A stretch of 64,000 nucleotides of DNA, from NCBI GenBank assembly GCA_023014335.1, contig JAECYW010000011.1, positions 186,001-250,000 on the forward strand. The letters are read 5' to 3'. Each line of letters opens with the position of its first letter. Positions within the stretch are counted from its first letter, which is position 1. The DNA is from Galerina marginata. Lineage: Eukaryota; Basidiomycota; Agaricomycetes; Agaricales; Galerinaceae. Of the stretch, positions 23,104-34,270 are shown one piece after another. A program made the translations under genes and the position numbers. Below the pieces are notes generated by a model. The model was not told where the DNA came from, did no database searches, and saw only the letters and a program-made list of their open reading frames with translations.

Positions 23104-24279
23104 CCATGCCTGTACTGTATGTTGTAGATCAAAGTCGAACGTCTGAATATATTCGAAGAACTAAAAAAAAAGAACAGGAGCAGCCGGCCAAATGTGAGAT
23201 TGCGAGTCGGCGGGTAGCGAATGAAAATTCACCAAGAAGAGATATCGTAGATATTTCGCATTTTGTACAACGATAGAGACGCGTACACAAAGCGTTCGTG
23301 TTGATTCAGCTTCGAGGAGTTCAAAGAGCCGAGGGGGAGTAAGAAGTAGATAGAAAATCAAAGAATTGATTTTACAAGTGCTACAAGTGAGCTTAAAAAC
23401 CCGTAATGAACTGGGGGAACTCCTGCACAAGTTTCCCTACTATGTATACCTTTTGCGTCTTTGTTGGCAATGGCCTTGATGCCTCCATTTCCATGTTCAC
23501 GTTGTGCCGCGACCTTGCTTCTTCCCCCCTGATCATGCTGTCTATCTGCTTCCATTTTGTCTCTCTTTTCACCAGCCTATTACGAGCTTGAAGAACGCTG
23601 TTCTGTATCTTCAATTAACGTTCAAGAGCCGCGAGCGTCTGGTTGCAGGGTCTCGGCGCCTATTCCGAGTGTCGGTGATATTAAATGATCGATATCGCCT
23701 TAATGATCAACGTGCTCAATACGAGTCCACGCGCGATGGTGATTATGGCCGCCGCGGATATCGAAGCCTATGGGGTTGCAAATCGGGTAAAATACCCGTT
23801 TTTGATAGGAGGCCCAATGGGCATCCTCACACTAATTAGAAAAGGGAGGAAAAAATGGACTGCTGAATCGAACTTGAACTCGAAGAGAGGTGATTGACTG
23901 TCAAGATGCCTGAGTTTGACAACACCGAAGGAACGAAGGAAAGAAGAGAGAAAATATGGAAGACAAGCGAGAGACAAACAAAAATTAAAGCAATATCTGG
24001 CCTCCTGAATTCACAAAGTCAATTTGAAGGACCTTGATCCGCTACTCCTCAAATTTTCGAGTTTGTGTTCGCGCAACGGTGATAAGCACGCCAGTATCGT
24101 CGGTCGAGGAGCTGCTGCGACCTCTGGTCGTGAACAGATACGAGATAATGACTGATGGAAGTCCAGGTCAAGTCACAAGGCCCTGAAGGTAATAAGAGCA
24201 AATTCAGTACTAGTAGCCGCTCTGGTGAATCCAGCAGTGATAACTGGATGTTTGAGCTTGGTTGGGTTCGCCCAAATTA
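23104..24279. other. Intergenic region downstream of the NACHT gene
   Basis: Short frames occur on both strands (for example minus 23393-23614 and plus 23685-23897) but neither has flanking splice sites or a recognisable domain. I do not call genes here. Confidence 0.3.
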
Positions 24280-24850
24280 ATAATTATAGTCCAGCTACAG
24301 CATGACTGGCTGTCGACCTTGAAGAAACTGCGAACTTGCGCATAAGAAAGGTTTGGATCACGCGCTTTATAATAAAACCAACTCACGAAAAACGCACACA
24401 TTGATGGACCGCAACCGATGGTCTGGTTATCCGTGGTCATTCCTCCTTCAGTTTCAGGTCTATCAGTGCGTAGAAAAAGGTATCTATCCTCGAGAAGATA
24501 AAAATTTAAACCACTTGGTAATTTTAAACACCCACAATTTTGTGTGTTTACAAAATGGGTGGACGACGCTTGGACGACCGTCGACGCAGTCTTATATATT
24601 TTTGGATGGTGAGTAGAATTAAGATAGTCAATCGAAGGATTGTGACCCAAGAATCAAGTAGGTAACGGATTTATCGGCGTAATCTAGAGAGCTAAGTCTG
24701 ACGGTGTCAAAACTTTTCAAAGAGAACGAAGATGATGGTGGTTGAAGCTTTTGAAGGTTGAACCAGGCACGCACGCCGGGCCGAGAATTTCTATTTGGTT
24801 CTTCCCTCCTCCGCAAACAGCGCCAGATCCGCACCTCTCTCTCTTTACGA
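24280..24850 (-). repeat. R1 block followed by a truncated M1 start
   Basis: 24280-24720 is the reverse complement of 8577-9080. The next bases, gaaccaggcacgcacgccgg to about 24850, are the first part of M1 and then stop. Near 24725-24745 the sequence is uninterrupted where the 8162-8568 MITE is inserted in the other copy, so this is the empty site. Confidence 0.55.
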
Positions 24851-25959
24851 GACCTTATGTAATAAGGTATCGTTTTACCTGAACTTTCAAAACTCTCATT
24901 ACCCGAGAATTTCCTTGGCATCTGTAGATCTCGGCGAGTTGTATACCCGACCCGTTATTGACATTTATTATTTTCTATTTTTAGACTCTGCTTTTGAATC
25001 TGTAGAGTCGAAGCATTAGGCATTTGACTTGGTAGCAGCCGGCGTAAAACGATAATCTTCGCTTGACTACGAGTACTTCGTTCTATCTCTCTCTCTCGAG
25101 GTGGTGAATTGGTGGGTTCAAACCGGGGCATATCAGAATGACGTATAAAATGACATACGCTAATTTATCCTCATCTGACGCTACACCCTTGCGGCGCGAA
25201 GTGTGGTGACGAAAATGAATCTGGATAAGATAGCGAACTCGTTGTTGACTGTGTTGCGGATGACCGTCACTGAAGTATTTTTGGTAGCATTCGACAAGGT
25301 GTAGGGCGCTCGTTGATGATCGTTCATTGTCAGTGACAATGTTAAGAAACGGGTAAGGGGTATTTTATACGGGTGAGGAAGGAGGGGGCGGGACGAAAAA
25401 ACCGAGGGTGGATGACACCGGTGAGTGGGCCATTGGTTAAATGGATTAATAGGTGAAGTTCAATTCTTATTGTTACATTCATGATTCAGGACTTCGTGTG
25501 AGATAGCCGACATTTAGGACATGGGATATATGCCGCAATGATGACCTTGTCGCTGTCTATGCTGCCCGTAAAGATGACTCTGCGGTTTCAATGTTACCTT
25601 CGAATATAACGACTTAATGGCCATGCATAGCTGCCAACTGTTGGGTACCGCTCTCACAGCTCCTATGTCGCGATGGTGTGGTCGGCGTCGTGGCAATTGA
25701 ACCGTTGGAAAGGGATATAAAAGACCTTGAAGTGATGTGACCTGCGAAGTGCACAAATTGAATGTGCGTAAGTAGGGGTCGGAATGGACCGCGATGTGGT
25801 ACATTAATATTGTACTCAAGTACTGTAGAAGATGAGATGAACTTGGTACATTTACTAAGTCGCACCACCCTATTATACCCTATCCGTGGCGAACTGTAAC
25901 CGATCGTAGAGGCTGTCGTTTTTTAGAGTCCGAAACTCAAAAGGTCTCGTACCTGCCAT
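24851..25959. other. Intergenic, AT-rich, nothing recognised
   Basis: There is a CT-rich run near 25085-25100 and scattered short frames. No conserved element of the repeat unit, no domain and no RNA gene could be supported. Confidence 0.3.
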
Positions 25960-27140
25960 GCTAAAAAGCAATGGCCGACACACCCGCACGTTTCATCACC
26001 GTTTTGCTCGCCGACAACACAGTTTACCTTCATCACCTACTACCTCGTAGTTAACAAAACTAACCCACCCTTTTCGCGTGCAATGACGCGAGTTCGAAGT
26101 ATGGACGACTACTCTGCGCGACCTCCACCCTACATCAGCCTCAGCCTGCTCTGTGTCTCTTCCTTTACGGTCGCATCGAAGGTACGAGCTATGAACGAGC
26201 TACGAGCGACTACGGAGCTAACAAGACTTGGTTTCGCTCCTTTTAGTGCCTCCTCACACTTGACTCTGTAGTCGAGCAAGTCCATGTTGGGAAGACGGCG
26301 CTGTATGAATGGGAGCGGGTGAAGGTATCAGTGAGTGCTTGCATTTTCGATGTTCAAGCTGAAAAGCGTAGATGTGCTGACTATATTACGTTTTTTAGCT
26401 CTTCGAGGCTGTATGAGCTGTTCCTGTAGCTAGATCGACTGCTTATAGGCACTCATCGACGGCCTCGGTGTTGGAACTTCCTCAAGACCGCCAGAATCGA
26501 TATTTCATTCGAATGCTGACGTCGAGGTCGTACGTCAGCGTCTCCTGCAGCACACTCGTCGTCCTCTGTGCCGCCTGCCCTGCTAGAACTCGCATATCGG
26601 ATCTCATCACATCTTCAGCACTTCTTCGCAGGGCCAGTCCCCTTGCCTTCGGTGTCAAGAATTCCTTCGTTGTTGTCTCCTTTTTTGCACGTCGAGCATG
26701 AGCGTCACCTCCTGCTGCTCTTCATTTCGGAACGCGAAAAGGATCCGTACTGGTACGAGGAAGAAGAAACGAGGAGGAAGGATGGAAGCAAAACAACCCC
26801 ACCCGGCGATGTCGCTGACTTCATCCTGTTTCCCATCTCAACATCAACATCAACGCCAACGTCAACGTCGCCACCGCTTCCAACTTCAACGTCCCCTCCC
26901 GCGTCAAGGCTCTATTTCAGACGTCCTGCACCCGTTGGCCGGTTTCAAAAAGCCAGCAACATCTTTCACTGGCTCATGGCATACTCTACTCAAACCTCGA
27001 TCACGTCGTCAGCGTCTCCTCGTGCTCCTATCGCAACCGCACATCCCAGCTCGTGAAGGAGGACACGTCATACGTCAACCAGGTGGCTCGCGATAGGCGG
27101 ACGCAGGTGCTGATGCTGATGTTGAAGGCGAGGGCGAGGG
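25960..27140 (+). repeat. Module M1, copy D (5' end missing)
   Basis: It begins inside M1 (about cgtttcatcaccgttttgct at 25988) and continues with the usual landmarks: atttcgaagtatggacgac-type sequence near 26090, intron-like gtgagtgcttgcattttc near 26331, catcccagctcgtgaagga near 27043 and cgtcatacgtcaacca near 27066. The missing first part may correspond to the truncated M1 start at 24780-24850, 1.1 kb away. Confidence 0.55.
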
Positions 27141-27180
27141 CGAGGGCGAGGGCGTGGGCGTGGGCGTGGGCGTGGGCCTG
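27119..27180 (+). repeat. Hexamer minisatellite GAGGGC changing to GTGGGC
   Basis: Four to five GAGGGC units are followed by four GTGGGC units at the end of M1 copy D. The switch from one hexamer type to the other in blocks suggests two rounds of slippage expansion. Confidence 0.75.
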
Positions 27181-29479
27181 CACATCCCAGCCACGTCATA
27201 CGTCGACCAGGAGCCAATTCCCTTCCTCCTACTTTTCCCTCCCGTGGACCCTTCGACGCTGCTTCCCTCTCGTCAACGACCTCAGGCTGCACCCGCCGCT
27301 CAAGCTCAAGTTCGATATGGCGGCTGTCAGAAAGATTCAAGCAAGCCTGCTCGTGTATATGCGCACCTCCCTGGCCCCGGCCCCGGCCTACCCGTTCTCA
27401 AGCATGAACATGAGCATCGAGCAGTAGCCCCCCTGGCGGCTTTCCCCAGCAGCAGCCCACCCTGCCCTGCAGCGCAATTCGTCCTCTTCTTGCCTCTGAA
27501 TACATGCTCAATATCGATAAACTACCTACGTCTTCTGCACAGCACCGCCTACATAATGCCCACTTTTTGATGTCGACTCGAACTGATCGTCCGTTTTCAT
27601 CCTCCGCCCGCTTACTCCAGCGCCTCGAGGTTTTCTTCAAGGGTTTTAGGTTTTCTTGATGCGATTTGCGATCTTGCCCTAGAAGGAGGAGGAGGAGGAG
27701 GATCTATCGACCGCGCAGGAGGATGCGCTGGGGAGTTGGGGATGGATGGATGGATGGGTGTGCTGGGTGGACAGCTGGACGACGCCAGTTTATGTGGGCG
27801 GGGGCGGGGCGGCGGACGAGGGTGTGCAGGAAAAAGGCTTTGCCACCAGTTTTTGAAGATAGTAGCTTCCGAGCTTCCCGGGGCGAAGAGGGCAGGCCGC
27901 GGTGGGTGAGGTGACGGCGTTGATGAGGCTCTTCGTAGCACCTCAACGACGTGTGCTAGGCCACAGCCCAATGAGCGGTAGCAGTCTGATGCACACGCCG
28001 CAGATGCTGGAGCTCGAGGATGGGTTGGTTGGGTCCGGGGGGCGGAGAGACGGTCAGGTGGGGAGGCGGAGAGACGGGGAGGTGGAGAGGCAGAGACGGG
28101 GAGGCATTTGTTGGGCAGGGCGGCGAGTGTAGACTAGGGCGCAGTCGAGTTATGACGTACTCACTTTCTCGACATCGCGTCATACGTCGTCCTGCCCCAT
28201 CCCATTCCATCCCGCTTCCTCTGCGACTGCCGCTTCTCTCTCGTCACGACCTGCACCCATCGCTCAAGTTGGACATGGCTCCAGTCAGATGGGCCCAAGC
28301 ACGCCGAGTCGAGTATATGCGTCCCCTGGCCCCTGTCGCGTCCCACCCGTTCTGAAGCACGAGCATCAAGCATCGCGCAGTTGCTGCCCGGACGGCTTTC
28401 TCCAGCAGCATCACCGTCCCGAACTTCCACCCCCGTCTGTGACGGATGCTCGATGAGGACCTAGCGGTGCTGGTTGCATGCTGTCAATTTTCGACTTCCT
28501 TCCCCGGGGCGGTGGGCGAGGAGGGCGTTGATAAAGCTTATCAGGACATGTCGACCTAAATTCTTCTGCGACGTTTTCGATGGCAACGCCTCCAAGCCCG
28601 GACTTCGTTTGATGTGTCCTTGGACCCAGCTGGTGGAGCAGCGGACGTGCAAAGCCAACTGTCCAGCTTTTAGGCGGGGGGGAGGGGACGGCGGGTGAGG
28701 AGGCGGAGTAGAAGGAAGTGATGCTGGTCTCTCTGCGGACTGTGTATATCAACCTTCCCGGCTTTGTCGTTGGCTTGCGTGTTTTTCCCGGGGGGTTGGG
28801 CGGAGGGGCTGGAAGTTTGAGAGAGGCGGGTGTTGGTGTCTTTCGGACGAAGTTGGCTATCAGGTTTCTCGGGGCGGGGTGGGGTGGCGGACGTGCGGGA
28901 GGAGGGGAGTGTTGTCACCAGGTTGACGATGTCAGCTCTCGAGCTTCCCGGAGCATTGGGCGAGAACGCGGTGTTTGAGAGAACGACGTTGACGAGACTT
29001 ATGAGGACCATGCGCAGAAGTTCTGCAGCTCAAAGCCTCGAAGCTCGCAGATCGCTGGACGTGTCCTAGGATCAGCCCGATGAACAGCACCCGTCTGACG
29101 TACAGACGCTGGAGCAGGTGGCTGGGGTGGCTGGGGTATTGGAGTTGGAGGCGGACAGGGGGAGACGGGGTGGATGATACTGGGGAAGGAGGGCTGTTTT
29201 CCCGGGTGGGGGCGGGGCGGGTGAGGACGCGCAAGACTTAGAAAAGGTGGTGGCGGTAATACCTTGTGGATGAGCTTTTGTTGGGACGGGGCGGCTGGCG
29301 TCGACGTCGACGTTAACGTGGACATCATGCTCATGGGGGAGATGTTGATTGGCGTGCAAGGGCTGTCCATCCGCGGACCGTGTATACGAACCTCAAGCAC
29401 CAACAACGACCTTTGGGCTCCTGGTTTTGGGCTCTCCATCCCTTTTCACCGACGACTCTTACTCTCGCTTCTTCCGCTT

Positions 29480-29675
29480 CTTCCTTCTCCTCCTTCTCAA
29501 GCTCGTTCTCTTCCTCAAGCTCCTGCTCCTCAAGCTTGTACTCCTCCTCAAGCTCCTCCTCCACGTGCTCCTCAAGCTTGCGCTCCTCGTCCTCCTCAAG
29601 CTCCTCCTCCTCGTCCTCCTCCTCAAGCTCGTCCTCCACGTCCTCCTCATCCTCCTCATCCTCATCCTCCTTCAA
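29480..29675 (-). repeat. (GAG)n-derived Glu/Leu-rich minisatellite
   Basis: CTCCTCCTCAAGCTC-type repeats on the plus strand, Glu/Leu codons on the minus strand. The surrounding minus-strand frame is open from 30065 to 29331 (244 codons from ATG), the longest of the four such tracts. Immediately beyond it is a 12-bp perfect inverted repeat with a 2-nt spacer (29681-29706). Confidence 0.5.
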
Positions 29676-30369
29676 CAGCCAGTGCCGCGGACTGGTCCGC
29701 GGCACTGCGCCCACAATCGTGGTTTCGTCCGTGGCGCATGAGGAGATGGAGGAGCTGGGTGCCAGCGGTGCTGGTTCCAAGCTGTAAATTCCGACTTCCC
29801 CGGGGTGACGGGCGTAGGCGGCGTTGATAAGAGGGCTGCGATGATCAAGCTTATCAGGACCGGTCGACCCAAGTCCTTCCGCTGATCGTCTTCGATAAGA
29901 GCTGTCGATGGTTTTGGTTCTGACCTCAATACCATTTTCGACTTCGACTTCAACCGCCCACCATAACGCTTCAATGCCTATATGCTTGAATGTCGTTTGG
30001 TCTGTCCTTGGACCCAGCCCGATGAGCAGGACCCGTTTGATGTGCAGGAGTAAACGCAGAAGCAAGAGCAGCGGCAGGGGCAGGAGGTTTGGGAAGCGGG
30101 CCTTGCAAGTTGGGCGACGTTACAAGCCAGGTGTCGAGGTTTTCGGGGGTTGAAGAGGAGGAGGAGGAGGAGGAGGAGGAGATGTCGATTGACTTCCTTG
30201 TCCTAACGATGCTAGTCCTTCCGCGGAGCGTGTTTATCGACGATAATGTGCGTTGGCGTTGGACCAGCGTGGTCTTCCCGGGAGGATGGGCGGATGGGCT
30301 TGGAAGTTGGAGATCTAGGCGGTGGGGGGTGTTGATGTTTATTGGGACGGCGTTGGTTATTCGGCCTCC

Positions 30370-30690
30370 TCGTGCTCGTGCTCGTTGTCCTCCGCCTCAA
30401 GCTCGTCCTCTTCCTCAGGCTCCTCTTCCTCAGGCTCCTCCTACTGCTCCTCAAGCTCGTGCTCCTCCTCGTTCTCAACCTCCTTCTCCAGGTGCTCCTC
30501 GAGCTTGTGCTCCTCCTCGTGCTCCTCATTAAGCTCGTCCTCCACATCTCCTCGAGCTGGTCTTCCTCCTTGTCCTCCTCAAGCTTGTCCTCCTCACGCT
30601 CGTTTTTCTCTTCCTCAAGCTTGTCCTCCACATCCTCCCCGTCCTCCTCGTCCTCGTGCTCCTCCTCATCTGCGTACTCTTTCAGCAGCC
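30370..30690 (-). repeat. Second Glu/Leu-type minisatellite of the same unit
   Basis: Same repeat type as 29480-29675, but the frame shifts several times among Glu/Leu, Arg/Ser and Ser/Cys-coding phases, so it is not maintained as a single coding sequence. It lies directly before M2, as the tracts at 3995-4265 and 57555-57765 do. Confidence 0.5.
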
Positions 30691-30734
30691 AGTCCGCGGC
30701 ACCGCGCCCTTTGGACCCGACGCTCAGGATCGCT

Positions 30735-31562
30735 GACCGTTCTGCACTCCATCTGCTCCATCAATGTTCAGTCTGCGTCAGTGTCTGCGGTTGCATATTC
30801 TTCGGCGTGGCTCGTACCGGAATCCAGGTCGCCGGCGAGGACGCGGATGTGGTGAAGATGGGGGTGATATGGATGGGTTTAACAGGCTCTATTGTTCCTT
30901 AGACCGTCATAAACGGGCACTATTTTTTTGTCTTCTCTTGCTTCAAGCTCTAGGACCGAGTTTATTTGTTTTGACTGGGGTCTGGAAAATAGTCGCATGC
31001 TTCTGCTCAAGACAGCAGGCCAATCAAGTTTAGGTTTCGCAGGCGCCATGTCATTCTTGGTTTTCGAGTTCGACATTCAAGTTTCGACTTTTTCCCGTTC
31101 AAGAGACCCCGGACCCCGTCGTCGTCTTCTTTTTCCATCGCTACAACCTCCTTTTTTACCTTCCCTCTTGTCTTGCCTTGTTTCGGGTGGATAACGGATA
31201 ACGGCTCTCGTTTACCTCGATGTTATAACCACGCTGGAATACCATCCGCACCCCTGATTACGCTTGAATTCGACTCTAAATTCAAAGTTCAAACCAATTT
31301 CAGGAGCAGAAACGCAAGCCAAATTAAAGTCAACGTGTCCTGCGCTTGCAGCTTCAAGGAATGTTGGGGCGGAGCGATGGGGTTTGGAAACCTGAAGAAC
31401 GTATCAAATCTTACCTTTCAGCCTTCAAGGTCAACATTTGATAGCCAGTCCATATTGCCAGTCAGCATGTGCATGGTTTTTCTTCGAACGGCAGTTCTGT
31501 GATCATGATCTGTCGAGTTCGGGTGTGCACATTCGTCGACGCGGCGCTATGTCGTGTTCGTT
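30735..31562 (+). repeat. Module M2, left part, interrupted by the 21-kb transposon
   Basis: It runs from gttctgcactccatctgctc to the target sequence CGTGTTCGTT at 31553-31562, in step with 57765-58365 and the minus strand of 3960-3335. The right part resumes at 52648 with the same ten bases, so the module is split by an insertion. Confidence 0.65.
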
Positions 31563-34217
31563 GGGGCATGTAAGGCTGTCAAACGACACTCAAACGCACC
31601 CTGCATTAAGTGGAGAGTCGCACCGTGCGCCAGGCCAAAAACGCACCATGCATAGAAGTATAACATCGGTTCTAGTTCAGATACACCAAAATAGCTTCGT
31701 TTCGAGGTAAATTTCGGAGGGTCGCCACCATTTCAGCACCAAGCCGACGGGAAACAGTGAACACGCGGGATGGTTTGTACCCACTGAATTACTGTCTCCG
31801 GCTCCATCTGGTTTTCCCTCACCATTTAAGATATTAGATTATTACTCTCGGAATCCAGTGCACACCAACCTCTTAGAGCTGCGCAAGTAGTCCAGTACGT
31901 CAGCACTAAACCAGCGCGGCCTGGTTGTACTTCAACCACATTTCGTCAGTCAACGAATATGGTTTGGACTGACCAAATTATTCTCTCTGTTTCCATCTAG
32001 TATTCCCTCACCATTTTGGATATCAAATGATTGCCCTCGCCACCAAAATCAAACACTGTGCGCTAATCTGGTTTAACGAACGCAGTGAAATTTTTACCAA
32101 TCAAAGCGTAAACGCAGAAGTGTGGTTCTTCGGCGCTTCAGCACCCAAAACACCAAATTCACATCTCGGTAAATTTTTGTCCGCTGTCACTGAGATCAAA
32201 CGATCCATTTCAATCTGGTGCATTCCCCCCATTAAAATTATTTCCGTACACTGAATGATATTAGGAGACAATTCAGTCTAGTTTCACCGTACGGAATGGG
32301 TTACTACACTTCATTTTATTATAGTCAAACGGTGCTGGAATTGACGCCAGGAACAAATTGCTTCACACAACTACTTTCCGCCATCCTGACAATATCTAGC
32401 GCCCCTACACCATTTTAATTCCATTGCATGCTTATTCAGGCTTAAACTAGTGCTTCAAATATCCGAAATGTGGTTCTTGTTGACTGGTTTTTATACCTAA
32501 TTAGAATGTGTTAGCTGAAGCAGGTTCACCTAACCATATCACTACCTAGTACCCTGACGCGATTCAGTTCCGTCGCATCATTTTGACAAATCATGAGCTG
32601 GTTTTAGTAAGACCATAATACACGCTGGCGTACTAACTGTCCTACTTCCCAAAATGCGGTTCAGTTCTCTCACACCGGAGCAATCTCATTCCGGTCTAAG
32701 AGACTGTAACGCGATATCTCGCATTGCAATTCAGATCCCTTACACCGTTACAATATCAATTCGGCACTACCTGGTGCCTAACTGGTGACATGCGGCTGAG
32801 CTAGCCTGAAGCCGTAGCTTTGATCCGGTAATTATTAGTAGCTCGGACTCTTAAATTCAAAGTCTGAGCCTTAAGAGTCTGCTCAAGCACAGCTTTGGCT
32901 CATGCCGTGGCGTGTGCCGTGGCGTGTGGGAATTGCCAAGGCCGTCGCCGCGCTACTTGCCAATCGAATGCCCGCTTACACGAGGACAAGAAATCTACCT
33001 CGCTACGTGCTTAGGTACATTAGCTAGAATTATTGTACACTCTCCCTTGAGTGGTTTTGTACCCAGGAATTGATTACGCGCCTTAAGGAGCAGCAGCAAC
33101 TCAGCAACTCATAAAAATTAAAGACCTGAGGTATGAGGGTAGGATCCGCTGGCTCGGGCACACAGCTTCGGCTCATGCTGGATCCTGTGGAAATTGCTCC
33201 AGCGAGCGTGCGTGCCAGAGCGACATGAGAAACTGAACGAGATGCAGCATAAATACCATTACTGACTGTAGGTACCAGATTCATTAGATACTCACCAGTG
33301 GCATTAGTAGATCTGAACTTGACTAAATTACCGTGATGTAGCGACCACCTTCCTGGTCTAGTCTTGGGCAACTGTATTATTCCTTTTGGGTTCGTCTAGT
33401 TCCCTCTTACCATTTAAGACCTTTACTTAATCTTGTTCTCTTACACAGCTTCTGTTGAATTTACGAAATCCAGTTCTCCCATACTGCTTTGTTCGAATGC
33501 ATGAAATATGGTTCCCGCACACTGCTTCGTCCAAATATGCGAACTCTGGTTCCCGCGCACTGCTTCGTTCAAATTTGCGATCTCTGGTTCCCACACACGG
33601 CTTCGTCACAATAGAATTTAAATTCGGTTCAGTTGAACCTAGATCACTCATGTCCCACAAAAGTGGTCGCATTGACCCATTTTAGCGCTTTGACCTTCGG
33701 GGCCGGGCTGCAGATTTCCGAACTCTGATGGACTTGGCACACTGTGAATACGGGAGCTCATATAAAGTAGATGTAGATACTATGTTGAATTCATAGTCCC
33801 GATTAATTGACTCGGACAAGCAATGTGAATTATATTTTATTTGAGTACACGGAAATGCGGAATGAAGTATGGAGATGTGTGAATGTGCAGAACAGTGCAC
33901 ATTCGAAGATAGTATGGCGCCGAGGACCGGGGAAAGCTATATTAAGCGATCTGGTGTAGACGCACAAGATTACCGCACCCTGTCCCTTTGGTGAGTTCCC
34001 ACCAAATACGGTGATCTGATCATTCCGGGAATATTACACCACATCACATCGTTCGTCGAATCTGGTGACGGGCAACTGGTTGGATCGTGTTCCCTAAATA
34101 CGGTTCGCAGAATCCATATTGTTCCCGGTCCCGCAATCCTGTTTTCTTTAACCCATTTAGTTCAATCAGCCAAATTTGGTTTGCTACACCCATACTCACG
34201 GCCCTAAATTCCAGATT
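31563..34217 (+). repeat. Left inverted repeat of the 21-kb transposon
   Basis: It is the reverse complement, with many differences, of 50028-52647. Best-aligned parts are 33919-34217 with 50028-50335, 32500-32580 with 51235-51300, and 32310-32420 with 51440-51540. It is made of degenerate subrepeats around CTGGTTT, CCAGATT and CTCACCATTT. No genes. Confidence 0.75.
33445..33609 (+). repeat. 38-bp tandem repeat inside the left inverted repeat
   Basis: Units start at 33445, 33483, 33521, 33559 and 33597 (partial), each beginning AC(A/T/G)GCTTC/T and ending near GGTTCCC. Two related units are visible in reverse orientation in the right arm near 50565-50640. Such subterminal arrays usually serve as transposase-binding sites. 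Confidence 0.75.
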
Positions 34218-34270
34218 AATCAGGCTCAGAAAATAAAGATTACATCAATTTTCCTTCCCTCACTCCTATC

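Larger units (their letters stand above)
27200..30735 (+). repeat. GC-rich intermediate segment, copy 2
   Basis: Counterpart of 4300-6960 in inverse orientation, longer because several sub-blocks are repeated inside it. The 'agcttcccggggcg'-type block occurs near 27870 and 28940, and a 'cccatcgctcaagtt'-like block near 28255. It contains two Glu/Leu-type minisatellites and a (GAG)n run at about 30155-30183. Frames on both strands are unsupported by comparison. Confidence 0.45.

Noticed and set aside
23358..23897. Small overlapping frames downstream of the NACHT gene
   Set aside because: Frames on both strands overlap, none has splice sites, domains or a paralogue in the window.
29331..30065. 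244-codon Glu-rich minus-strand protein
   Set aside because: It stays open mainly because of stop-free GAG repeats; the frame is not kept in the sister tracts, so it is listed as a repeat rather than a gene.
31563..34217. Reading the long inverted repeats as LTRs of a retrotransposon
   Set aside because: The two arms are in inverse, not direct, orientation, and no reverse transcriptase, integrase or primer-binding site is visible.
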